DNA of 64,000 bases, taken from NCBI GenBank assembly GCA_025769875.1, contig JAGFNK010000005.1, positions 186,001-250,000 on the forward strand. The letters run 5' to 3'. Source of the DNA: Russula earlei. Taxonomy: Eukaryota > Basidiomycota > Agaricomycetes > Russulales > Russulaceae. Shown here piece after piece: positions 21,387 through 34,900 of the stretch. Both the position numbers and the translations under genes were made by a program. The notes beneath the pieces are model-generated. The model was given only the letters and a program-made list of their open reading frames with translations. It did not search any database and was not told the origin of the DNA. Position 1 is the first letter of the stretch. Every line of letters begins with the position of its first letter.

Positions 21387-24300
21387 TCAATAAGGCTTCA
21401 GCCTCGCTAGCTCCCGCGAATTGTACTCAATCTCGTCCAGTTCATGTCCATCCGACCCCTCATCTTCCTTCGCGTTCCCCCAACCATCGAAAACATCCTC
21501 CAACCCTTTACGTATTCGCAAGCCTCGCTCGACCATGGTCTCCCATAGGGTCTTCAATTCGTGAGCCGTGAAGACTGGCCGGAGGCGAATAAACGCTTCC
21601 ATGTAAATATCTTCATTGTGCCCTCAGTTATGCATACATACGTGTGAACATACGAACGTACCTTTGACCAGCGGACACTCTGCAATCGCTTGTAATAGAA
21701 CATTTTTGGCCCTCTTCAGATCACCTGCCCGTATCTCCAGCTCCAATAACAGTCGCCATAGGATTGGGCTCCCTCGCGTGCTGTCACATAAAGAACTCTC
21801 CGAATTAGTCACTCGCACCGCGCCCAGGTACACGCACCGTTCGCACTTCATCGCCGCGCTCAAACCGCCTCGGATCCGTTCAACTTCCCAAGACCACCGA
21901 CCCTTCTCCCATCCACCTAACCAAATCTCGGCAGCGCACCTCGAGACACCCTTTCCATCCACCGTATCGTTAGAGATGGAGATGTTGACATCTCCTAACT
22001 TTCGTACGCGGCCCCAAACCGCTTGACCCCTTTGCACCTCAAGAAACATGCCCAATAGAATGGTGTTGTTGGGGAACAACTCCACGGCATTCTCCAACCG
22101 TTCACGTAGGATAGCAGGACGAGTCGGACTCTTCAAGGTAGAAATATGGTGATAGAGCATCCCCAGTGACGCGACGGCCATGCTCTCCTGGATCACAGTC
22201 CCAGCTTCGAGAGGGGCCAGCAGAAATGACGGTAGGGATTGGCTCGTCAACAGCTCGAGGAGAACACCCAGACGAGTCCATGCCTCACGTACTTTCCACA
22301 AGGTCTCGGGAATCTCGCGAGCCGTGCTCTCGAGGGCACGTTTGCCTCGCAGGATAGCCAAACCAAGGCCTTCCACCTCAGCGGCCCGTAGTATAACCCC
22401 CGTAGCGGCTTCTGAGTCGCCATCCTAACCATTCCATTTCGGCCCAGTCCCACCAGAGTGGACCCGCGCTAAGCCTATTCCTGGTACATGCCGGCGAGAA
22501 AAGCACGGTCTGATAGATCTTGCGTGCTTCATCAAGGCGCCCTCTCAGGCGCTCCAGACGAGCATGAGCAGCCCAGTGAGGAAGAGACTCTGGTGCCGAT
22601 GCAAGGAAACGGCGCGACTTCTTCAACGCACTGCGGGCATACCGTTAGTCATCCGTGACTGTGGTGAACCGACCATACTTGCCCTTTCACATCGACTGCA
22701 GCCTCGAAAGACAACGTCAGCACGTCCCACTCCACGTCATCACCACACATGCGGCATTGCTCAAACACCCTTCTCACAAACTCAACATCGACACCGACTA
22801 TGTCTTCCTTTGTCCACATAGCCCACCGCACCTTCCCATTCCGAAATTCTGAAGCTTCAAGTGGACCGAGACACCGATAATTCCAGTTCTTGATCGGCCC
22901 AAAGCTGTCAGTATATTGCTTTTCTCTGCCAACAAGTACTCCTGCATGTGATTCTGGCGCGGAGCTCTGTGCGTCCGTGGAGGATAAAAAGATCGCCTCA
23001 ATGTATGATTTTGATACAAGGTGAAGTTGTGTCCATCGATCATCATCACTAGATCCAGCCACAGCCTCCAAGCCAGGGATATGAAGACCCATGTGTGACA
23101 GCCACATGAGCCGAAAGAGACCCTTCGAGCGTTTTGAGGGGAGTGCAAAGAGGAACGGTCGAACATCCGAGAATAAGACAGTGGCATACGGGTCCAGTTC
23201 AGCATCGGGGTCCGTCGACCGCAACGGGGGCCTTAGCAGTTCATCTGCCCGTACTTCCTCTTGCGCCCAGTGCTGGTAAGGGTCTGATAGAGAAACAGGA
23301 ATGGCCACAGAAGTTGAACCTGTACTAGGTGATATGTATTCCGGTGTTCGCTCTGGCTTATCCGCAATGTACCAGTCCGCCCAACCGGTAGAACCAGGCT
23401 CGCCTATCCGTGGAATCTCCAGATCCCAATATTCCTCGAGATTATTTATTTGTTCTTCAAACGGGATTAACCTGATCGCTGGAGGATTGTGAAAACCTGC
23501 GCTGTAAGGGTATGACCGTAAGTGAATGTATGCGATGGACATGAGATGGAAATACATGTCTGCTTGAGCTTGGAACAATGCCATGGATCGTTCAGTAAAC
23601 CCTGAAAATGTATGAGCCGCCTCACGAGCGAAACTGTTAAATTCGACGTACCCGCCTGACGTAACACGCACGTCAATCGCCAAAATATTCTAAGGCTCTC
23701 AAACTCGCTCTTTGCAAAAGCGAGTACTCGAGTGGCCGCTTCGAATATCATCTCAATCCCATCACGTCTGCTTCGAATTTGGTAACCGAGCCACGCTAAG
23801 GCAATATTGATGTCTTCTGTAGCCAACGCATTTTCCCACTCATGCCGTAATTTCTCACTTGACCATAGCTCTTCTCCTGCATGAAGATAGAGGAGTCGGA
23901 TGCGACTGGAGATTGGACCATCTGGCAGAGTTGGTAAAGCACGACTAAGGATGGAAAGTGTGATTTCTGAGCGGACTTTGGAAGCATTTTTTGATGCAGC
24001 GGGCACCTGAGATAATGACAGCGAGAGAAGGGAAAGCCACGTAGACATGGAAGATGGATTGCTTGAGATATCCTCTTCGAGAGACCTCATCTTCTCATGG
24101 ATCGAGGAGAATACCGTCTCGCCTGGGTCGTCATCACCATGACTATCTGATGTGGCCGACGTCGATGAAGAATCGCTTTCAGAAGAACCATGGTCTTTCA
24201 AAGGGACTATAGACCTATAATCTTCTGGGTCAACAGGACGCAGCCTACGAGAAGGCAGGGGAATGACCCCGTCCACCTCCTGATATTTGCGACTTGCTTC

Positions 24301-24990
24301 AACTGACGCTACAAGGCGACAGGTTGGGTTGGCCTCTAGCAGATGTCGGGAAGTCATATCGCTAATACCAAGAAGCTACTTTTCGTTCTAGCATGCAAGA
24401 CATGACGAAGAGCAATGAGGCCATACCTTTTGGCGTCGTCCGCTAACCGCGATTTCTACCGATCGATTACTACGACGTACAACCGTCCAGGCTCGCGTTA
24501 GCCCAAGGACTTTCCTGCCCCCTTCAGCATTATTAGCGGTCATGAAATTACGCCAGAGAAACCCACATCCAACCAAGTGATACTTTGGAATATCCCTGGA
24601 GTCGATCCCTCCGTATTGCATACTCAACGGGTCACCCTTTTTATCCGAAAAGAAGACAGGTTGCGAGACAACCCGTTGACTTGTCTTACGTGCAGAGTCT
24701 TCCGCGGCCTTTGTCCTTTCATCATCGATAACTTGGTCATTGCTTTCCGATGCCCGACTTCCGCTTCTGCGTCCACGAGAGGGAATCTGGTTCAAATTAG
24801 AATGTTTCTCCCGTCGTCGATCTCGTTTCCTCTTTCTGAGATGGCTCTCTTTGTCCTTGTGTTTGAGATCTCGTTGTTGGGCTGGGGCTGTGCAGGAGGT
24901 TGCTGCCTCTGTATCCTGCCTACTTTCTCCTGTTTCTGGAAAAGAACTGAACGAAGGCGGGAAGGAAGAGAAAGAAGGAGGAAGAGGCAT
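21387..24990 (-). CDS. NRDE2: NRDE-2 family RNA-processing / nuclear RNAi factor
   Basis: The start is ATG 24990-24988 (MPLPPSFSSFPPSFSSFPE). A basic stretch (HLRKRKRDRRREKHSN) precedes VFFSDKKGDPLSMQYGG, DIPKYHLVGCG and, after an intron, GRKVLGLTRAWTVVRRSNRS, matching the family N-terminus. The following exons show SLEEDISSNPSSMSTWLSLL, the HAT/TPR-like start RIRLLYLHAGEELWSSEKLR, LRQAGFTERSMALFQAQAD and many helical repeats to the end LDEIEYNSRELARLKPY. NRDE-2 proteins are nuclear; they act in small-RNA-directed silencing in nematodes, with Ctr1/Red1-type complexes in fission yeast and with MTR4 in mammals. The gene is large with more than ten short introns. No frame break was found. Confidence 0.88.
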
Positions 24991-26416
<1,426 letters not shown>

Positions 26417-26801
26417 CACGTAAGGGCGGTGTGGTCTTTTTCGAGGCCTTTGAGTACAAAGATGTGGTGTTATTATCAGCATGGAATTGATGAAGGCGAC
26501 CGTTTCCAGGCAGGAGGGCGAAGGCGAAGCAGAAATGCTGTAAACGCTAACCAAAAACACATCTGATCTCAACCGCCTCCTTGTATTCTCGGCAAACCCA
26601 TACTCATCCCTTTTATCCGACCTCCTCTCTTCATTCGCTGGGTGGTCCAAATCTCCTCCAGACTGGTGCTGGCCACCTCCCACATCCCTTTTATATCCTA
26701 ACGCCCTCCAATACTACTATCTATCCCCTACTACTCTTCCTTATCAATGGCCCTCCCCAACCTGTCCACTCCTTCTATCTTCATTTCCCTCGCGCCCACA
26801 G
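26417..26801 (+). promoter_or_regulatory. Pyrimidine-rich leader upstream of the unknown gene
   Basis: From about 26580 the plus strand is strongly C/T-rich, up to the ATG at 26802. Pyrimidine tracts just upstream of coding regions are common promoter or leader elements in basidiomycetes. No other feature was seen. Confidence 0.4.
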
Positions 26802-27947
26802 ATGGACCCTCTGTCGACCCGTTTGATTCTTGCAACATCCACCCCCATTCTCCCGTCAGCCATGAAGATGGTCGCAGGACCACCTGTCTCCTGTCCTCCT
26901 GTCCACTCTCCCCGCTTTTATCGACAACCTTCTCCTTTACGTCCCGCCGATACTTTACCCTCCGGGAAAGGTCTAGATCGTGGTCGGTTTGAAGCACTTC
27001 TTGCGTCCACGAGAGAGAGGAATGCTTCCGCGAAGAGGGAACCCGACTTACGGAAGGAGCTTGCGCTCAAGGCCCACAAGAACAAGCAGAGTACGCTCCT
27101 TCTGATTCCTTGTTCCGAATCTTGTGCTGAGCCCTTCCTAGTGGAACGTCGTGCTCTATTCCTGTCCAAGGTACAAGCTCCTCCCTCTCCTACGGCTACG
27201 GCCCTCCCAAAAACTCCTCCAGAGTCCCCCGCAATCTTTCATTATTCCCTACCCTCCCCCGGCCTCGATTCCCCGCTTGCCTTATTCGAGGCTTTGCAAA
27301 AAAAAGAGACCACCGGACCAATCCGATACCCTTCTGTCCGGCCATGGGTTGAGCAAGTGCACTATCGCCATTCGAAGGGCGTCAGTGTGCGTCCTTCTTT
27401 GGAACAGATCTCGGCGCGCTTGAGCTCGCATGGATATTCCGCAACCGCCAAGGATGAGCATCACCGCCCTCCCATCCCTCTGCCCACATTTCTGCGCCCC
27501 CTTCCTAGCACGAATACCGCTAGGAGTGCTTCGCGGCCTCCAGTTGCGCCCTCCAAAGGAATGTATGGTCGGGTCGTGGCTGAGGTCGTGTCGCTGTCTC
27601 CATCAGAGAGAGGAGAGCTCCATCCACCGATATCGGACGCTGACGTCCTTTCAACTCTCTCTCGCCCACGACTGCATGTCACGACCACAATGATCCCCCC
27701 ACCGCCGCCGTCTAGGTCATGTCTGACCGAACTCACGGAGGTTAATCTCAACGCCCTCAACACGCGTACGCTCACTGGCCGTGACATGATGTTGAAACTC
27801 AAACGTCGCACGTCTAAGCTCGCGGCTGGTCGAAGCTCGGATGAAGATGAGCGCCGCGCCAGGCGAGTCAGTGCCCCTGCTGAGCTATCTAAACGTGAGC
27901 GTAATGGGTTCGCTCACCCCGTCCTTGCCCTTCCTGGTGCATTTTGA
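26802..27947 (+). CDS. Unrecognised conserved-looking basidiomycete protein
   Basis: The open frame of 381 codons is continuous from ATG 26802; a second ATG at 26862 (MKMVAGPPVSC) is an equally good start. The segment 27091-27141 (51 nt, gtacg...ctag) behaves like an in-frame intron. Removing it gives KAHKNKQMERRALFLSKVQA, a smooth basic helix, whereas keeping it inserts a Cys-rich stretch. The protein is basic, Pro/Ser-rich and probably largely disordered, with a charged helix near residues 60-90, a PPSPTAT..PKTPPESP phospho-site-like patch, and a C-terminal LKRRTSKLAAGR followed by an RRVSAP PKA/14-3-3-like site. No domain, signal peptide or membrane segment was recognised. A nuclear or cell-cycle regulated role is conceivable but not supported. 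Confidence 0.7.
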   Translation: MDPLSTRLILATSTPILPSAMKMVAGPPVSCPPVHSPRFYRQPSPLRPADTLPSGKGLDRGRFEALLASTRERNASAKREPDLRKELALKAHKNKQSTLLLIPCSESCAEPFLVERRALFLSKVQAPPSPTATALPKTPPESPAIFHYSLPSPGLDSPLALFEALQKKETTGPIRYPSVRPWVEQVHYRHSKGVSVRPSLEQISARLSSHGYSATAKDEHHRPPIPLPTFLRPLPSTNTARSASRPPVAPSKGMYGRVVAEVVSLSPSERGELHPPISDADVLSTLSRPRLHVTTTMIPPPPPSRSCLTELTEVNLNALNTRTLTGRDMMLKLKRRTSKLAAGRSSDEDERRARRVSAPAELSKRERNGFAHPVLALPGAF

Positions 27948-28552
27948 TATCTTACTCCCCGTTTCACGAGGGACTCGACGTACGCCGAGGTCATATCACA
28001 TCGACTGTGGGTTCATTATCTGGACTGTCTTATCAGCCTGCTGTAAACCGTAGATGGGAGGAGAACTGTATCCGAACAAACAGACATAATTCTGTGATCA
28101 TGGGTTGATCATCAACGTTGACGGCTTATCTAGTCTAATCGCCGTGTGACGTACTTTGATGGGTGAGCTGTCTCCTTCCTTGGAGGCCGGGACTTCTCTC
28201 CCCATCCCACTACGCAGTGCATGGCGGTGAATGTATTTAGTTGCTTTGCACAGCATGTGATTCAATTGTCATTTATTTCATCAAGGTCTGTCAAGGTGTG
28301 GTTTAGAAGTTCGGCATAATACATGTAGTTAAGCTACACAACCACCAATGAACTTCGTGGGGACAGGCTACAAATATTCTAAGAGCGTTGAATCGCCAGT
28401 ACCCCAGTTATGAAAGTGAGAGGTCAATCGCAGCCGACAGCTTTCAGGCTTTGCATCTCATTTCGACTCTTACGCACATCGCTTTCCAAGAGCCATCTGC
28501 GCGCATAATAGATCCCAACAGATACAAGACAACAGGACATTGATATAAAAAG
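27948..28552. other. Convergent intergenic region
   Basis: About 600 bp between converging stop codons of the unknown gene (+) and the Ies1-like gene (-). Nothing coding or repetitive was recognised; presumably both 3' UTRs. Confidence 0.5.
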
Positions 28553-30265
28553 TTACCCCGAGGCAGGGAAGCGAGAGGGTGTCGATGGCATCCTGAATAA
28601 ATCCAAGACGTGCAAGCGACGCTCTGCCAATGGTACAGTCAGCGGTGAGGACGGCGGACTGTCTGCAGGCGACCCACGGTAGTCCAATCTAGCATGGTCA
28701 TCCAGGTTCTCATCATCCGAGTCAGCGAGTGGATCAATGTTCTGCATGCGGTGCCATGACTCTGGGTTTAAAGGTCAGCGAGATGAAAGGATATCCCATA
28801 CGAGGACTTAACGGCGTAGCAAGGAGTAGTCATCTCGATGTTCGAACCATTGTTCCCTAGTACGCGCGTTGGCATTGACTACTGCGGGTACAGTCACTCA
28901 ACCGGTCATAGGGGCGTCGAAAGGTTCAAACCTGTCAAAGGGACGGGCTGCGTCGGCTTGGCCTTTCCCCCATTCGTGGGGACATAGTGGTGAAAGGTGG
29001 TCCTATTTCCATCCACTGGATAGTACTGCTGGGGGCGAGGGCGACGCGACGAAGACGACTCGGCGTCTACAGATGAGTCAGCCTCGCGTTCGAGTTAGGG
29101 CACACCATGTAAAAGACGAACCATGGGAAGACGAGCCAGAGAGCGTTCTTGCGGCTCTATCGAGTTCGCCACCGGCCACCAAGTCTTGAAGAAAGCGGCT
29201 CCTGGCCTGCGCCATCTTCCTACCCCACTCCAGTTCTTCGGGTGGGTCGATATTTTCTTGCGCTTGCTCTTCTCTCGACAGGCGAAGTAGCCATGGCACT
29301 TTGCCAGAATTGCAACGAGCATGATCGTCGGCAAAAGGGTTCGCTAGATTCGGACCCTCATGATAATGGAATACCATCCACAGAAACGCCTTGGCGCGAG
29401 CAGCCGAGGCGATGTTGATGGGTAGGAAGAGATCTACAAATTCCACGTCTGGCTCAAAATGGATGGGCATTAAAGACTGTCCACCGGATATCAGATGCGT
29501 GATGCGAACGTATGTAGTCACGCACGGAAGAATAATTGACCAGCACGAATATCAAATTGACGACACTGGTTGGGGGAATATGGCCGGCTTTCTGAACGTC
29601 GGGCTGTCAATAGGTGCCGGACAGTCAAAACACGCAGATCCGTACCGCGCGAGCGAGAATATCAGCGGGAGTAGAGGGAGGTGCAGATTTCTGCTCTCCG
29701 GGTAAGAATGCCGCCTTGAGACAGTTCTTTATTCTTGGGGCGTCCTGTACATTCCCATCTGTCTTTTGGAGTGATGGAACCGGGTGATAACTTCGCAAAG
29801 CGGTTTTCATCTCGGGAAAGACTGGAATAAGGCATGGACCTTGATAAAGCCGTGAGGCGGGGAGAGACCGGATAGGACATACAAGCCATAGTGGTATTTA
29901 TCCTGCCTACGTTCGTAAGTAGAGATATTTTTGCGAATTCTATGGCAAAGGCAGGAGTTTCGAGCATCTTATCTCTCATGACTTTCGAGCATTTGGCCGA
30001 ATTGTAAAGGGCATGTACATAGAGATCGCCAAAGTTGACCTTGGATGGTGGTTTACCGGGGGTTTCATCAGTGAAGGCCAAGGTCTTGTCATTGAAGACG
30101 TGGTAGAGGAACGCATACTGGATGTCGTTCCGGGTGAGGATCTCTGAATCTCCACGCTTTATGGCGAGTGTTTTCCGTGAGACATACTGCGGCCTAGAGA
30201 AAGATGACTCGAGGAAAGGGAAAAATGGAAAAAGGGACTGACTGGGTGGGCATTCGCTCCATCAT
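28553..30265 (-). CDS. IES1: INO80 chromatin-remodelling complex subunit (Ies1-like)
   Basis: The start ATG 30265-30263 is chosen because an intron (30241 side gtcagtcc...ctctag) joins MMERMPTQ directly to PQYVSRKTLAIKRGDSEILT. Next come NDIQYAFLYHVFNDKTLAFT, KVNFGDLYVHALYNSAKCSK, LANVGRINTTM-type text (LLTNVGRINTTMA), PSLQKTDGNVQDAPRIKNCL, EPDVEFVDLFLPINIASAAR and AKAFLWMVFHYHEGPNLANP, with an acidic Ser-rich C-terminus ending FRMPSTPSRFPASG. This order matches the fungal Ino-eighty subunit 1 family, an accessory subunit of the INO80 nucleosome remodeller. The protein is nuclear, with no catalytic residues expected. The gene is divergent from an oxygenase with as little as 8 bp between start codons. 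Confidence 0.8.
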
Positions 30266-30324
30266 TTGCGCGTATGATCAGACCATCAACAAGGAGAGCC
30301 TTGACACGAGGCCCATCCCCATCA

Positions 30325-31831
30325 ATGTTCTCTCTCCTCTCCGCACACCGCCTAGCTGCCCTTCATCGTCGTCGCTCAATGCTCACCCTTGCAGACGCAA
30401 ACCGTTCATTGCAGCTCAAAAATCCCGTCTCGATTTCATATCCTTCCCTTCTCTCCGCTCCCTCAACCCTCTCTCGTTCTATAGGTACGCCAGTATCGCA
30501 ACCCGTTTTGAAGACCACCATCCATAACCCATCTCGCATCACAGACAAGGCTTTCGGCTCCGGTCCGGACTGTCTGGGAGTCCTCATTGTCCGCGACCTC
30601 CCTCGGAGATACCAAGGACTAAGGGAGAGGCTGTTGAGACTTTCGCATGCATTCGCCCAGCTTGATCAATCTGTCCGAGAGAACTACGCAGACGCGAAAA
30701 GTAGATATAGGTTCGGATCAGCGTTTACACTTATCGCTGACTGATTATCATCAGCTTTGGATGGTCCCATGGAAAGGTGTGTTGGCGTCATACGCTCCGG
30801 TTCCAGGTCCCATGAGTGACGCACGATCCAGGAGATCATGAACGGCAAACCTGGTATGAACGCCACCCTCTTTCCTCCTAGAGGAAGTCTTCTCACATGG
30901 CCGAGCAGATACCTTGAAAGGATCCTATTATGCAAACCCCGTTATGGACGTGCCCTCTGTCCATCCCAACCTTCAGGAGGCATATCCGGAATATTACGGT
31001 ACCAACATATGTGAGTGTCACATCTTGTCCCACAGACAGCATTCAGTTTCGAGTATTCTAGGGCCCAAAGACGAAAAAGGCATCGAGGGCTTCGAGCCCG
31101 CGTTCAAGGAACTTGGATCGTGTGTCCTCTCCGTCTATACTCGCCCTTGGCCAACTCCTGCGTTCATTTCACAGGTTCGTTTTTGACGTTGGCGTAAAGC
31201 TCGCGGCCGCATGCCAGCCATTTGCCTCCTCATACCTGACAGACTCTTCACTTTCCCTCTCAACGTTGATCAGCTCTCAGACCACCAAAGCGCGGCTTCT
31301 CCACTACTTCCCTCCGTCACCCGAAAAATCCCTACTTGCAGAGGATGAACCGATTGACAGCTGGTGCGGCTTTCATGTCGATCACTCACTCCTCACCGGC
31401 TTGTGTTCGGTATGTCCCCCCCACTCCCCGGTGTGATTTTGAAGCAGAAGAGACATTTGCTTCCGACGTGATAGGCGCTGTTCATCCAACACACCCCCGG
31501 GGCCCCTCCAAAGGTAATTTCGTCACCCTCGCCTTCCTCCGGGCTCTATATCCGGACTCGTGGTGGTGAATTGACGAAGGTTACCATACCTCCTGACTGT
31601 CTCGCCTTCCAAACAGGCGAGACCCTCGAACTCGCGACTGCAGGCAGGTTACGGGCGACTCCCCATTGCGTCCGCATGGGTGCCGGGGATGGATCTGAAT
31701 ACGTCTCTAGAGAGACGTTTGCCCTTTTCATGCAACCTGACGTCAATCAACAGATCAGTGAGACAGAGACGTTTGGTGAATTTAGCAAGCGGATATTCGA
31801 TGATCACTACAATGACGTTAATATACAATAA
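30325..31831 (+). CDS. 2-oxoglutarate/Fe(II)-dependent oxygenase (isopenicillin N synthase-like fold)
   Basis: Three in-frame starts exist: 30274, 30325 (MFSLLSAHRLAALHRRRS) and 30379 (MLTLADAN). The middle one gives an Arg-rich presequence-like leader. Spliced exons show SISYPSLL, DKAFGSGPDCLGVLIVRDLP, SFGWSHGKE, NGKPDTLKGSYYANPVMD, PNLQEAYPEYYGTNIW, the iron ligands HVD in GFHVDHSLLTGL, distal His in GRLRATPHCVR and a 2-oxoglutarate-binding Arg in VSRETFALFMQP. The double-stranded beta-helix chemistry is therefore intact; these enzymes couple 2-oxoglutarate decarboxylation to substrate oxidation. The family is widespread in fungi as clavaminate-synthase-like proteins of unknown substrate. 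The intron at 30485-30544 (60 nt) is in frame and stop-free. Confidence 0.88.
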
Positions 31832-31963
31832 TGCACACATCTATTTGGAAGGCAGTTCATGCATCCAAACCGCACGGTGTCATGGATTAACGATATCTAT
31901 TGGGGGTGTGAAGTTCATTCTTACAACAAGTGACCGAGGCGTTGATGGGACCTCCTGACGATT

Positions 31964-34900
31964 TCATGGGGGGCTCCCAGAAGCGGAGGAACTTGTTCTT
32001 GTGCGGCGGTGTCCTGAAGTAGTGAGCGCATCCGGTAGCACTGACAGCATGGCGGCGGTGAGACTATTGCGTTTCGAGAGTTTGGCGCCTTTCGCATTAT
32101 ACGTGGAACCCACGGAGGAGTGCAGATCATCTGGATCGGAAACCATGCTCCAGTCCTCACTAGGGGGCCCGCCACCGATCGAGCTTTCCCCAGAGCGAGT
32201 CTCAGACCTGCTCTGAGGTGAAGAGGGCGGCCCTCGCTCTCGTATAGTTGCATCTTCTGCGTCGTTTATATCCCCCGTGCGCTCATCAGGTGCTCCGGGC
32301 CGCTTGATGAGTGTTCGGGCGTATTCCAAGTCTCGATAAATGGCTTCAATGGCCGTGCTCACGCCGTTTTCCTGCACGATGACGCTAAGAACTAGAATCC
32401 CCTTCGAAAATGAAAAAAAGGACATACGGATCGAATCTGTTCGCCGACCAGTTTCGCCCGCGCAATTTGCTTCTGGTCCGTCGTGGCGGCGGTGAGCGCC
32501 TCGGCGAGGCTCTCAGCTGTCAGCTTTCGAACGCCGGTGCCAACGCCGAGAGCTTCCACTCGATCAGCCCAGAAGAACTGGTCACCAAAGAAAGGCCGAA
32601 TGATGGTCGGGATCCCCGCTGATAGGAGGTCAGGCCTCAGCAACTCAGCAAACAAAAAAAAAATTGCGAGGGGACAGGAATTACATGCCTCGGAGACTGG
32701 CGCCGGTCGTTCCCGCTCCGCCATGATGGCACGCTGCATCTATCTGTTTGAACAGCCAGTCGTGAGGAACGGAGGATATGGGAAAGACCTCCGGGGGAAG
32801 GGGCTCCTCGGGTTCGGTTGCGTCTGCTGTGTTCTTTGCAAGCCTGTCAGACCAACCCTTGGACAAGATCGCGTGCACACCACTGCGCAAGATGGCATCG
32901 ATAACGGTGCGCGTCAAACCCTTTGGATCGGACACTACGATGCTGCCGAAGCCGACGTATGCAAGTTTCTTCTTGGACTTTCGAGCCTTGTCGATGAACT
33001 TAATCAGGTCCTCAGGTGGCTGCCATCTCTTAGACCCCACACCAGCATCATCCAGGAACCAGTACCCTAGAATCCAGTAAGTAAAAGCAAAGCATATGAG
33101 AAGCAACGTGAATCCAGACCCGTAATCCGGATCCATTCTGGCCAGTCCAAAGGCGCAGGGACAACGGTTGGGCTAAAGTTATATAGAAATGGGATCTTAT
33201 GAGGTTCCATCTTGTCCAAAGATGTGCTAGGAAGCCCCAAGGTGTTACGCCGCCATCGATTGATCTGTCCGGCTGTTCCCCTCCAGAAAACTTGGTCAAA
33301 CATCACATACGTCTGTCTTCATATTTAATGAAAGGGATTGCATCACATTCAAAGGACACACCATGTAATTGTAACTGCCGCCCATCTGAAAACACATTAG
33401 GGTTGTCATGTAAGATCGGAAAGTATACGCACTTTATGCTCGGGGACGGCAAAAGCATGAGGATAAGCTCTGTCCGAGCCGATGACATGCATAAGTTGAG
33501 GTTAGCATCGGGTGTGGGAAACTCGCCTTGTTCTCGACCATGTCATGGTAAATGCCTTGAAGAAGGGAATGCGGAGAGCCTCTGCTATGTGATATCCAGC
33601 CATAGCGCTAGGACTTTCTATCAGGACATCTGTACCCTGACATGCTTCCCAGGAGGTTTTCAAGAGATCTTCAATCCACCCTCGGAACTAGCTCACTCTG
33701 AATGCAGGTCGCGAGAAAAAGATAAAATAATAATCTCACCTTCGTCACCCCTTCTTTTAGAAATGCGATGGTAAATGTCCCGTTCTCTACGCAAATGCGC
33801 ATTAATTCGGCAGGGTCACCGCCTACGTAGCCGAATTCGATGCCATGCTGGACGTCGTCAGTACGGCGTCGAGTTCGAGCAATTCCCCACTTACAGATTC
33901 GATCCAATCCTTGAACTCGCCGTGAGTAGCGATCCGTACACGATGGCCTTCAGCGAGCAGTCCTTTGGCTAAGGAAATGTAAGGTTGTACATCCCCTCGT
34001 GATCCAATCGTAAGAAAAGTAAAGTGTAATGACTTCTCAGGCTTAAACGTCAGGAAAGTTGACGACGTGGACGTGAACATTACGGCGGGGACTGAGTCGC
34101 TCATGTTCTCGGGAGCAGGTCTTGGATCTACATCTTCCCGGAATGGGGCGTGAGTCCCGAGCTCTTCTAGGAGGAGTGCGTCACGCTTTCCAAGGGTAGG
34201 GGAGACTGGCCCAATCTCTGCTTGGCGTCTTCGCACATCTTCAACCTGCTTCTCGAGGACACTCATGAAGGCCGAGCGGCGATCCTGCTGATTAAATTCA
34301 AGGAAGAGCTCCTCATGGCCTTTAACGATGACAACAAGACCGTAGTGACCAAAGCGAAAAGCCTTTGAAGTCTCAGTTGACAGGACATCACGTATGGGAA
34401 GAATCATCTATCGAAAAGTCAGCCGCCTGTCGGTCACCAACCAGCTAAACCTCACCCTCGTTTTCGAAGTTAGAGAACCACTAGATTTAAAGCATAGATA
34501 ATTGTATGAGATATAGAGACGACCGTATACGGGTAGAACTCGAAAGAGGTAACCAGGAAAATCTGTTAATCATTAGCCTTTTGACTGGTGATTGTGGTAA
34601 GGAACACGGACATCCGAGAAGTCTTTCCTTGTCGCCGAACACAAACGATGTTTGAAACTTTTCAACGATCTCAGCGTCAATGGTAGAGTCCGGAGTCTCC
34701 AGAACACTATATCCAAGTTCTGGACCGTGGCTTGACGCAATAGACGGGTGGGTTCCAGAGGAATACACCTCCGTTATGGCCTTGCCTTCTGTCAATTGCG
34801 GATTACCGGCACCCGATGCGTTGCCCAGCGTCCTTCGCGACATCCGTAACCACGAGGAGACAGATACCCAGCTAGTCGCCAACGAGTGTTCCTGCGTCGC

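Noticed and set aside
32483..33070. 195-codon plus-strand frame
   Set aside because: Antisense to conserved ATG26 catalytic exons; no protein-family content.
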